The notes beneath the pieces were generated by a model, which had not been told where the DNA came from, did not search any database, and was given only the letters and a program-made list of their open reading frames with translations. Shown piece by piece: positions 1 to 5,595 of a DNA stretch of 5,595 bases; position 1 is the first letter of the stretch; each line of letters starts with the position of its first letter. Source of the DNA: an uncultured Bilophila sp. Its GTDB lineage: Bacteria > Desulfobacterota > Desulfovibrionia > Desulfovibrionales > Desulfovibrionaceae. The stretch is from positions 1 through 5,595 of the forward strand of contig CAUHBW010000270.1 in NCBI GenBank assembly GCA_959604115.1, read 5' to 3'. Made by a program: the position numbers and the translations under genes.

Positions 1-1979
1 CCCACGGTGTCGCCGGTAACGGCGGCCTTGTGCGCCTCGGAACCCTTGCCGCCGTGATGACCGTCTTCGATGAACTTCTTGGCGTTGTCCCACGCGCCGC
101 CGCCGGAGGTCATGGAAATGGCCACGAACAGACCGGTCACGATGGTGCCCATCAGCATGGCGCCGAGGGTCGCGAACGCGGCGCTCTGACCGCCGAAGGC
201 GTCGATGATGAAGTACACGACGATCGGGGCGAACACCGGAAGCATGGAGGGCAGAATCATTTCACGGATGGCGGCCTTGGTCAGCATGTCCACAGCGGCG
301 CTGTAGTTAGGCTTCGCGGTACCTTCCATGATGCCGGGGATTTCGCGGAACTGGCGGCGCACTTCAACCACGACGGCGGAACCGGCGCGACCCACGGCCA
401 TCATGCCCATGGCGCCGAACAGGTAGGGCAGCAGGCCGCCGATGAACAGGCCAACCAGAACATAGGGATCCTGCAGGGAGAAGGACACGTTCAGATCGGG
501 GAAGAAACGGCCGAGATCCTCCGTGTAGCAAGCGAACAGCACCAGAGCGGCGAGAGCGGCGGAACCGATGGCGTAGCCCTTGGTCACGGCCTTGGTGGTG
601 TTGCCCACGGCGTCGAGAGCGTCGGTCACTTCACGCACTTCGCTGGGGAGGTTGGACATTTCGGCGATGCCGCCGGCGTTGTCGGTGACGGGGCCGTAGG
701 CGTCGAGGGCCACGATCATGCCGGCCAGAGCGAGCATGGTGGTGGCGGCGATGGCGATGCCGAACAGGCCGGCGTTGCTATAGGAGAAAAGGATGCCGAT
801 GGAAATCACGATAACCGGCATGGCGGTGGATTCCATGGACACGGCGAGGCCCTGAATGACGTTGGTGCCGTGACCGGTGGTGGAAGCCTGCGCGATGCTG
901 CGGACAGGACGGAACGCGGTGGAGGTGTAGTATTCGGTGATCCACACCAGAGCGGCGGTGATCACGAGGCCGGTCAGGGAGCACAGCAGCAGGTTGCCCA
1001 CGCCGAAGCTCTTGCCCTGAATCTGCATCTCGGGCGCGCCCCAGAACAGGAGCAGGGTCACGACGATGATGAGACCGGCGGACGCCAGAGCAGCAACGGA
1101 AAGGCCGCGATAGAGAGCCTTCATGATGTTGTTGTCGGAGCCGAGGCGCACGTATTTGGTGCCGAACACGGAACCCAGGATGCACACGCCGCCGATGAGC
1201 AGGGGGTACATCATCATGAGGTGCTGCAGCTCGCCGGTGAAGTAGATGGCGGCGAGGAGCATGGTGGCGACCACGGTCACGGCGTAGGTTTCAAAGAGGT
1301 CGGCGGCCATACCGGCGCAGTCGCCCACGTTGTCGCCCACGTTGTCGGCGATGACGGCGGGGTTGCGCGGGTCGTCTTCGGGGATGCCGGCTTCAACCTT
1401 GCCAACGAGGTCGGCGCCCACGTCGGCGCCCTTGGTGAAGATACCGCCGCCAAGACGGGCGAAAATGGAGATCAGGGACGCGCCGAAGCTGAGAGCCACG
1501 AGCGCTTCGAGCAGGGTCTTCTGTTCCACGCTGAACAGGGTCAGCACGCCGTAGTACAGGATTACGCCGAGCAGGCCGAGGCCCACAACCAGCAGCCCCG
1601 TGACGGCACCGGCCTGAAAGGCGACGTTGAGGGCAGGGGTCATACCCTGACGAGCGGCTTCAGTGGTACGGATGTTGGCACGCACGGAAACGTTCATGCC
1701 GATGTAGCCGGCAACGCCGGAAAGCACGGCGCCGAGCACGAAGCCCAGAGCCACGAGGCCGGACAGGGCCCAAGCCAGAAGCACGGCCACGATCACGCCC
1801 ACGATGGCGATGGTTTTGTACTGGCGGTTCAGGTACGCCTGAGCGCCTTCCTGAATAGCGCCGGCAATCTTCTGCATTTCTTCAGTGCCGGTACCGGCGG
1901 AGAAGACGCGCTTGGAAGTATCATACGCATAGTAGAGGGCGAACAGCCCGCAAGCCAATACCACGATGAATGAGAACAT
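1..1979 (-). CDS. hppA: Membrane-bound proton-translocating pyrophosphatase, K+-independent type (3' end cut by window edge)
   Basis: Integral membrane pump that hydrolyses cytoplasmic pyrophosphate and moves H+ across the inner membrane. I translated the minus strand from ATG at 1979 to the window edge: 659 unbroken codons, many hydrophobic segments, no frameshift. Family motifs are intact: the substrate loop at residues 184-196 (G-A-D-V-G-A-D-L-V-G-K-V-E), the acidic D-D-P-R-N-P stretch at 202-207 followed by D-N-V-G-D-N-V-G-D at 212-220, D-A-Y-G-P-V-T-D-N-A-G-G at 426-437, and G-G-G-A-W-D-N-A-K-K at 626-635. Known for the family: Lys and Thr in the G-N-T-T-K-A-x-T motif mark K+-independent H+ pumps, whereas Ala/Gly marks K+-dependent ones. 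Here K463 and T466 are present, so K+-independence and H+ transport are inferred. The frame leaves the window in V-T-G-D-T-V-G, a conserved C-terminal stretch, so probably only some 15-30 residues are missing. A weak SD (GGGG, 1987-1990) lies 7 nt before the ATG. It is separated from the upstream lipoprotein gene by a terminator, so it is probably transcribed on its own. Confidence 0.97.
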   Translation of the reverse strand, partial: MFSFIVVLACGLFALYYAYDTSKRVFSAGTGTEEMQKIAGAIQEGAQAYLNRQYKTIAIVGVIVAVLLAWALSGLVALGFVLGAVLSGVAGYIGMNVSVRANIRTTEAARQGMTPALNVAFQAGAVTGLLVVGLGLLGVILYYGVLTLFSVEQKTLLEALVALSFGASLISIFARLGGGIFTKGADVGADLVGKVEAGIPEDDPRNPAVIADNVGDNVGDCAGMAADLFETYAVTVVATMLLAAIYFTGELQHLMMMYPLLIGGVCILGSVFGTKYVRLGSDNNIMKALYRGLSVAALASAGLIIVVTLLLFWGAPEMQIQGKSFGVGNLLLCSLTGLVITAALVWITEYYTSTAFRPVRSIAQASTTGHGTNVIQGLAVSMESTAMPVIVISIGILFSYSNAGLFGIAIAATTMLALAGMIVALDAYGPVTDNAGGIAEMSNLPSEVREVTDALDAVGNTTKAVTKGYAIGSAALAALVLFACYTEDLGRFFPDLNVSFSLQDPYVLVGLFIGGLLPYLFGAMGMMAVGRAGSAVVVEVRRQFREIPGIMEGTAKPNYSAAVDMLTKAAIREMILPSMLPVFAPIVVYFIIDAFGGQSAAFATLGAMLMGTIVTGLFVAISMTSGGGAWDNAKKFIEDGHHGGKGSEAHKAAVTGDTV

Positions 1980-2224
1980 CTCAGAACCCCGCTTATCGCT
2001 TTTTAAAAGTGAACAAACCAACGCTCCCCCAATCCCGCGCCACGCATTCGGCTGACGTGGCGTGCCGAAAAGGCGCAATCGAGCCTTTGGGCCAAGACCA
2101 AAAGGCTCTATATCCGGGGCGCAGCATCTCAAAAACACTGACCATATCAATGGAATCGAAAAATGTTACCCAAAAATAAGGCCGCTGGCAAGCAAAAATA
2201 ACGACGAAAAATCAGCTTCCCAAT
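1980..2224 (-). other. Intergenic leader/promoter region of hppA
   Basis: About 245 bp without a convincing gene, visibly richer in A/T than its surroundings, between the terminator of the lipoprotein gene and the hppA ATG. It should hold the hppA promoter. The best -10-like hexamer on the minus strand is TATAGA (2112-2107), but no good -35 lies 16-18 nt upstream (TTGAGA is only 14 nt away), so I do not call a promoter. If that box were used, the leader would be roughly 120 nt. A 69-codon plus-strand frame across 1970-2179 has no recognisable protein character and reads into hppA antisense, so I take it as chance. No riboswitch class was recognised. Confidence 0.5.
2081..2108. repeat. Imperfect inverted repeat upstream of hppA
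   Basis: The left arm GAGCCTTTGG (2081-2090) pairs with the right arm CCAAAAGGCTC (2098-2108), with a single extra A in the right arm and a 7-nt loop. It lies about 100 bp upstream of the hppA start and its right end overlaps the only reasonable -10-like hexamer (2107-2112). It is not followed by a T-run in the direction of hppA, so it does not look like an intrinsic terminator. It could be a protein-binding operator or a leader hairpin; the sequence does not tell which. Confidence 0.5.
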
Positions 2225-2251
2225 AAAAAGGGGCAGACGCCTGTCTGCCCC
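2225..2251 (-). terminator. Rho-independent terminator after the lipoprotein gene
   Basis: A perfect 9-bp GC-rich stem (2230-2238 paired with 2243-2251, GGGGCAGAC/GTCTGCCCC) with a 4-nt loop is followed on the minus strand by a TTTTT run (2229-2225) and further A/T bases. It starts 23 nt after the TAG stop of the lipoprotein gene, the expected position. On the plus strand a six-T run also occurs a few bases past the stem (2256-2261), but no plus-strand gene approaches it. Confidence 0.88.
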
Positions 2252-2274
2252 CGGCTTTTTTGAAAACGTCGTCC

Positions 2275-2754
2275 CTATTTTTCAAGAGCCTTCTCCGAAA
2301 CCAGAATCCTGCGGGATATTTCGGCATTCGGCTGGGCATCCGTCAGAACGAGCCGGTAGCCGAATGAAACGTACAGCGGCTGATACCGGTTGGTTCCCAA
2401 ATCGAGACTGACGTCCAGCGGCAGTCCGGCCTCACGGTTCAGCGGACGGGGAACCAGCGTAATGTCCCGCGAAGCGAGCACTCTCCCCTGTCCGTCGGAC
2501 ACGTAGACGCTGAGTCCGATCTCTCCGTACCACGATGCCCAGTCTGGCAGCTGGTCGATGACCGGGTAGGCCTCCGCCACGATGCCGAGCTCGTTGCCCA
2601 CTGGTATCACCTGATACTGGAAGGCAAGATAGCGCATCTGGATGCTCTGGGAAGCCTCGTTTTTCCACGGGTTGCTCGGCAAATGCCGCACGGACAGCCC
2701 CGAACATCCCGCGAGCAACAGGATGCCAAGCAAGGCGAACACGCGAAGTTTCAT
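2275..2754 (-). CDS. Small secreted lipoprotein of unknown function
   Basis: A 159-residue protein with a typical lipoprotein signal: Lys2 and Arg4, a hydrophobic run at residues 5-14, and lipobox L14-A15-G16-C17. The predicted mature protein starts at the acylated Cys17 with Ser18 behind it. Under the E. coli Lol rule, absence of Asp at +2 favours the outer membrane; applying it here is inference. The mature part (about 143 residues) has no further membrane segment and alternates hydrophobic and polar residues as in beta strands, with aromatic clusters at about 88-95 and 135-142. I do not recognise the family. I prefer the ATG at 2754 because it gives a canonical signal peptide and has GGGGAT 4 nt upstream; an in-frame ATG at 2766 would add four residues (M-G-I-F) and also has only a weak SD. 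The gene follows trmH by about 110 bp and ends in a strong terminator, so it is either the last gene of that operon or a single-gene unit. Confidence 0.82.
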   Translation of the reverse strand: MKLRVFALLGILLLAGCSGLSVRHLPSNPWKNEASQSIQMRYLAFQYQVIPVGNELGIVAEAYPVIDQLPDWASWYGEIGLSVYVSDGQGRVLASRDITLVPRPLNREAGLPLDVSLDLGTNRYQPLYVSFGYRLVLTDAQPNAEISRRILVSEKALEK

Positions 2755-2822
2755 GAAGATCCCCATAGGTCCGTTCGAGCCCCCGGAGCCGCCGGGCCGG
2801 ATTCCGCCGTTGTCGATGCCTT

Positions 2823-2852
2823 CTCTTACCCAATAGCGAGGAGAAAGGTCAA
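2823..2852 (-). promoter_or_regulatory. Candidate sigma-70 promoter for the lipoprotein gene
   Basis: On the minus strand TTGACC (2852-2847, five of six matches to the -35 consensus) is followed after 18 nt by TAAGAG (2828-2823, three of six for the -10). It sits in the gap between the trmH stop and the lipoprotein start, about 70 bp before the ATG, as expected for a promoter serving only the lipoprotein gene. The -10 is poor, so this is tentative. Confidence 0.3.
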
Positions 2853-2865
2853 TGACAGACAGGGC

Positions 2866-3456
2866 TCATTTTTCCATCCACTTTTCGAGCCGCGCGACGT
2901 ATTCCTCGGGAGTATAGCTCGAACGTTCATACATGCCCGCCAGAACCCGCTGCCGCGAAGCTTCCGACAGAATGATCGCCGCCGCAACCGAGACATTGAA
3001 ACTCTGGATCATGCCGTACATCGGAATGTACACCTCTCCATCCACGATGGAGGCCAGTTCGGCGGGGACGCCGCTGTGTTCGTTCCCCATGATGACGGCC
3101 GTGGGTTTTGTAAAATCATAGCTTCCCAGCGGCTTCGATTCCGGCGTGCAGCTCGTGGCCAGAATCTGATGCCCCCCGGCCTTGAGCGAAGCGTACAGAT
3201 CTTCGACATTTTTGTGTCGAACGCTTTCCACCCACTTGCGGGCCGACGCGGAACTTTTCTTCCCCAACTCGGGAAAAGCCGTATCCGTATAATACAAATG
3301 CAGCGCCGCAACCCCGAACGCGTCCGCGCTTCTGTAGATGGCGGACACGTTGTGCGGATCATGAATATTCGCCAAGACCAGCGTCAAGTCCTTCTGGCGC
3401 CAGCCGAGCACCCGCTCCAGCTTGGCGCGGCGACGTTCGGTAATTTCTCTGACCAC
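2866..3456 (-). CDS. trmH: TrmH-family (SPOUT) tRNA/rRNA 2'-O-ribose methyltransferase, probably tRNA Gm18
   Basis: A 196-residue cytoplasmic enzyme predicted to transfer a methyl group from S-adenosylmethionine to a ribose 2'-OH. All three SpoU/TrmH motifs are visible: motif 1 at residues 34-46 (P-H-N-V-S-A-I-Y-R-S-A-D-A) with N36 and catalytic-type R42; motif 2 at 121-131 (V-I-M-G-N-E-H-S-G-V-P) with E126; motif 3 at 144-162 (I-P-M-Y-G-M-I-Q-S-F-N-V-S-V-A-A-A) with N154 and S156, which together build the trefoil-knot cofactor site. The N-terminal R-R-x-K-L-E-R-V-L-x-x-R-Q-x-D-L-T segment resembles what I recall of E. coli TrmH, favouring the tRNA Gm18 enzyme over the 23S rRNA enzyme RlmB, which carries an extra N-terminal domain absent here. 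It is shorter than E. coli TrmH at the C terminus. Substrate is inferred from family resemblance. The start is GTG at 3456, supported by a strong RBS. It follows the ABC-F gene by 16 nt. Confidence 0.87.
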   Translation of the reverse strand: MVREITERRRAKLERVLGWRQKDLTLVLANIHDPHNVSAIYRSADAFGVAALHLYYTDTAFPELGKKSSASARKWVESVRHKNVEDLYASLKAGGHQILATSCTPESKPLGSYDFTKPTAVIMGNEHSGVPAELASIVDGEVYIPMYGMIQSFNVSVAAAIILSEASRQRVLAGMYERSSYTPEEYVARLEKWMEK

Positions 3457-3463
3457 AAAAACA

Positions 3464-3469
3464 CTCCTT
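3464..3469 (-). promoter_or_regulatory. Strong ribosome binding site fixing the GTG start of trmH
   Basis: AAGGAG on the minus strand lies 7 nt before the GTG at 3456-3454 and only 3 nt past the TAA of the ABC-F gene (3475-3473). The match and spacing are near ideal and decide the non-ATG start. The closeness to the upstream stop suggests co-transcription and possibly coupled translation. Confidence 0.85.
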
Positions 3470-3472
3470 CTC

Positions 3473-5482
3473 TTACAGATCGTCCGGGCCGCTGTTCATG
3501 GACAACGCGGCGCGCTGCGCTTCCAGTTCCGCCAGTTCCGCCTCCAGCGCCTCCAGCTTTTCCAGCGCCTGTTCGCTCGTCTCCTTGAGCTGGCTGAAAC
3601 GTTTGAGCAGCTCCGTCGTCTTGTTTCCGTCGGCGTACACGTCGGGATCGGCAAGCGCGGCCTCAACCTCCGACTGCTCGGTCAGCATGGTTTCCAGCTC
3701 CGCTTCAAGCTTGGCGTAGGCATCCTGCTTCGGGCGCATCTTCTTGTACAGTGCGTTCCGCTGCTCGGCCTGTTCGCGTTTGAGACGCTTCAGTTCTTCC
3801 CTGTCCAGCGGCTTGCCGGGAACCGGTCCCTCCGTCTTCCTGTCCGCATCCTTTTCCTTGCCGTTTCTGGCGGCGCTCAGAGCCGCACGCCGGGCCGCAT
3901 CGTACTGGGCGAACCCTTCCTTGTATACGGTAATGCCCTGCTCCGACATGGACCACGCTTCATCCGCAACTTCCGAAAGGAGATACCGGTCGTGCGCAAC
4001 CATCAGCAGCGTCCCGTCAAAGGCGTTCAACGCCTCGACGAGCGCCTCGCGGCTTTCAAGGTCCAGATGGTTCGTCGGTTCGTCGAGCACGAGGAAATTC
4101 GCCCGCGCGAGGAACAGGGAAGCCAGTACGAGCCGACTCCGCTCGCCGCCGGACAGGCTGCCGACCAAACGGTCGAAGTAGTTCTGGCCAAGCAGGAACA
4201 AGCCGAGGACGCTCATCAGCTCCTCTTCCGTCATCCGCGGATCGGACAGGCGGCGAATTTCCCCGAGCACCGTTCCCGAGCTGTTCAGCAGCTCCGTCTG
4301 GTGCTGGCTGTAGTAGCCCATCCGCACAAGAGACCCCATGACCTGCGTTCCCCCCTTGCGCTCCAGACGGCCCGCAAGAATCTTGAGCAGCGTGGACTTG
4401 CCGCAGCCGTTGTGCCCCACCAACGCTATCCGCTGTCCCCGATAAATCGTGAAGGTCAGCGGAGGCCACAGCGTCACGCCGTCGGGAAACGAAAAAGCCA
4501 GATCCGCAACGGAAAGAATGGTCTTGTCCGCCTTGGGCGGTTCGGGCCACTTGAAGCTGAGCTCCTTGCGCTTGGCTTCGGGGCGAAAGCCTTCGAGTTC
4601 CTTCTCCAGCTTCTTCGCCATTTTCTGCCGGGAACCGGCCTGACGGGCTTTGGTCGCCTTGGCTCCGAAACGGCGCACGAAATCCATCTTGCGCTCGATT
4701 TCGGCGTTGAGGCGCTGGGCTTCCCGCTCCCGCTGCTCTTCAAGCTCTTCCTGCAACTCCACGAACTGGCTGAACGTGGCCTTGCGGAAAACCGGTTTCG
4801 CGCCGCCGAGATACAGCACATGCGTACCGATCCGGTCCATAAAAACACGGTCGTGGGCTACGAAGATCAGCGCGCCCTTGTAATCCATCAGAAAATCTTC
4901 CAGCCATTCCACGGCCTCGATATCGAGGTGGTTGGTCGGTTCGTCGAGGAGCAGCACGTCGGCCCCGGCGACCAGCACGCGGGCCAGCTTGGCGCGTTCG
5001 CGCCAGCCGCCTGAAAGCTGCCGGATCGGCAGGTGCCACTTTCCCTCGTCGAAGCCCAGCCCCGACAGGATGGCCTGCGCCTTATGCTCGGGATTGTACC
5101 CGTACATGGCTTCCAGTTCCGCCTGACGCGCGCCGAGGCGAACGATGGCGGTCTCATCGCCGGACGCGACCGCAGCTTCCCAGTTCGACCAGAAGTCGTG
5201 CCAGTCCGGCAGGACATCCACCACCCACTCCAACAGGGGCGTATCCAGCACCGACTCGTCCAAGTCCTGCTGGACATACCCCACCCGGCAGCCGCGCGGC
5301 ATGATGACGCGCCCGGAGTCCGGGGCCTCCACGTCCGCCAATATCCGGATCAGGGTCGACTTGCCGCAGCCGTTCGGACCGCAAACGCACAACCGGACGC
5401 CCGAATCGATGTCGAGCGAAAAGTCGGACAGGATGTCCCGACCGCCAAAGGCCTTTGAGAGATTCTGAATCGTTATTTTCAT
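3473..5482 (-). CDS. ABC-F family ATPase with C-terminal coiled coil (ribosome-associated type)
   Basis: A 669-residue soluble protein with two fused ABC domains and no membrane segment, the hallmark of ABC-F proteins, which act on ribosomes (E-site binding, relief of stalled or non-productive states) rather than transport. Cassette 1: Walker A G35-T43 (G-P-N-G-C-G-K-S-T), signature L156-S-G-G-W160, Walker B/D-loop D180-E-P-T-N-H-L-D187, switch His210. A charged helical linker (about 231-320, including R-F-G-A-K-A-T-K-A-R-Q-A near 271-282) corresponds to the P-site tRNA-interaction region. Cassette 2: Walker A G356-T364, signature L443-S-G-G-E447, D467-E-P-T-N-H-L-D474, His497. Residues 560-655 form a heptad-like Leu/Glu/Lys-rich coiled coil resembling the C-terminal domain of Uup-type members, while the linker looks more YheS/YdiF-like, so I assign no symbol. 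Both catalytic Glu (181, 468) are intact. The ATG at 5482 gives the usual family start; a longer in-frame GTG start at 5578 would overlap the upstream gene and add 32 residues without family character. No clear SD precedes the ATG, which lies 13 nt past the upstream stop, suggesting translational coupling. Confidence 0.93.
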   Translation of the reverse strand: MKITIQNLSKAFGGRDILSDFSLDIDSGVRLCVCGPNGCGKSTLIRILADVEAPDSGRVIMPRGCRVGYVQQDLDESVLDTPLLEWVVDVLPDWHDFWSNWEAAVASGDETAIVRLGARQAELEAMYGYNPEHKAQAILSGLGFDEGKWHLPIRQLSGGWRERAKLARVLVAGADVLLLDEPTNHLDIEAVEWLEDFLMDYKGALIFVAHDRVFMDRIGTHVLYLGGAKPVFRKATFSQFVELQEELEEQREREAQRLNAEIERKMDFVRRFGAKATKARQAGSRQKMAKKLEKELEGFRPEAKRKELSFKWPEPPKADKTILSVADLAFSFPDGVTLWPPLTFTIYRGQRIALVGHNGCGKSTLLKILAGRLERKGGTQVMGSLVRMGYYSQHQTELLNSSGTVLGEIRRLSDPRMTEEELMSVLGLFLLGQNYFDRLVGSLSGGERSRLVLASLFLARANFLVLDEPTNHLDLESREALVEALNAFDGTLLMVAHDRYLLSEVADEAWSMSEQGITVYKEGFAQYDAARRAALSAARNGKEKDADRKTEGPVPGKPLDREELKRLKREQAEQRNALYKKMRPKQDAYAKLEAELETMLTEQSEVEAALADPDVYADGNKTTELLKRFSQLKETSEQALEKLEALEAELAELEAQRAALSMNSGPDDL

Positions 5483-5495
5483 GAGTTGTAAAGCG

Positions 5496-5595
5496 TTATT
5501 CGTCGATGGGCTCGGAAACCGTTTCTTCCGGATCCAGCCCCAAACGTTCCCGGCGAGCGGCTTCCTGCTTGCGCTCACGGGTACCGAGCGACAGG
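5496..5595 (-). CDS. C-terminal end of an unidentified protein (5' part outside the window)
   Basis: On the minus strand an open frame enters at the right edge (first full codon CTG at 5594-5592) and runs 32 codons to TAA at 5498-5496. The peptide is very hydrophilic: a basic stretch (R-E-R-K-Q-E-A-A-R-R-E-R) likely to be helical, followed by an acidic tail (D-P-E-E-T-V-S-E-P-I-D-E), a common kind of C-terminal end. It stops 13 nt before the ABC-F ATG, the spacing expected of genes in one operon, and this arrangement argues that it is a real gene end. Too little is visible to name a family. It could in principle be chance, since 32 open codons are not rare in GC-rich DNA. Confidence 0.6.
   Translation of the reverse strand, partial: LSLGTRERKQEAARRERLGLDPEETVSEPIDE

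Noticed and set aside
30..1973. Plus-strand 647-codon open reading frame
   Set aside because: It lies exactly antisense and codon-aligned to hppA, whose translation contains all family motifs; the predicted product is low complexity without a domain.
2041..2100. Sigma-54-type promoter around GGCAC in the hppA leader
   Set aside because: The GG and GC dinucleotides are 12 nt apart instead of the required 10, so the element does not fit.
2145..2150. TTGATA as the -35 box of an hppA promoter
   Set aside because: No acceptable -10 hexamer lies 16-18 nt downstream on the minus strand (ATGCTG or neighbours).
1970..2179. Plus-strand 69-codon frame in the hppA upstream region
   Set aside because: It begins antisense to the hppA start codon region, has no recognisable RBS or domain, and crosses the inverted repeat; chance is more likely.
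2683..3588. Plus-strand 301-codon open reading frame
   Set aside because: It is codon-aligned antisense to trmH and runs across three real genes; the minus-strand product has all SPOUT motifs and an ideal RBS.
3422..5014. Plus-strand 530-codon open reading frame
   Set aside because: It is a codon-aligned shadow of the ABC-F gene; no domain or signal is seen, while the minus strand shows both ATP cassettes.
5483..5578. N-terminal extension of the ABC-F protein from a GTG at 5578
   Set aside because: It overlaps the end of the upstream gene in another frame, and the extra 32 residues show no family resemblance; the ATG at 5482 matches typical ABC-F starts.
1..5595. Novel defence system, mobile element, CRISPR array or RNA gene
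   Set aside because: No integrase, transposase, nuclease or toxin-antitoxin motifs, no direct repeat arrays and no tRNA or rRNA-like segments were seen; all genes but the lipoprotein and the end fragment belong to known housekeeping families.

Overview
The window (estimated by eye at about 58-60% G+C) carries five genes or gene fragments, all on the minus strand, so transcription runs from high to low coordinates. Strong GC-ending codon use, a Gram-negative style lipoprotein (L-A-G-C lipobox, Ser at +2) and a bacterial K+-independent proton pyrophosphatase suggest a GC-rich Gram-negative bacterium. My impression is a Desulfovibrio-like Desulfobacterota, but this is a low-confidence guess with no decisive marker in the window.

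Layout in transcription order. (a) 5595-5496: the last 32 codons of an unidentified gene that enters from the right edge. (b) 5482-3473: a complete ABC-F ATPase (669 aa) with two ATP-binding cassettes, an inter-domain helical linker and a long C-terminal coiled coil; this is a soluble, ribosome-type protein and not a transporter. (c) 3456-2866: a 196-aa SPOUT-fold TrmH-family RNA 2'-O-methyltransferase with a GTG start and a textbook ribosome binding site. Genes a-b and b-c are separated by only 13 and 16 nt, so a, b and c probably form one operon, and b and c both point to translation or RNA maturation. (d) After a gap of about 110 bp with a candidate promoter, 2754-2275 encodes a small lipoprotein of unknown function, closed by a clear Rho-independent terminator (2225-2251). 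(e) After about 245 bp of AT-richer non-coding DNA that includes an imperfect inverted repeat, 1979-1 encodes hppA, a membrane-bound ion-pumping pyrophosphatase. It runs off the left edge about 659 codons in, just inside its conserved C-terminal region.

Functionally, the right half is a housekeeping translation/tRNA-modification cluster and the left half is an independently transcribed energy-conservation gene that couples PPi hydrolysis to proton export. The very long plus-strand reading frames opposite hppA, trmH and the ABC-F gene are codon-register shadows caused by near absence of TTA, CTA and TCA codons in the real genes. I found no mobile element, CRISPR array, tRNA or rRNA, and no evidence for an undescribed multi-gene system. 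The most open questions are the unknown lipoprotein, the hppA leader, and the exact role of the ABC-F/TrmH pair.
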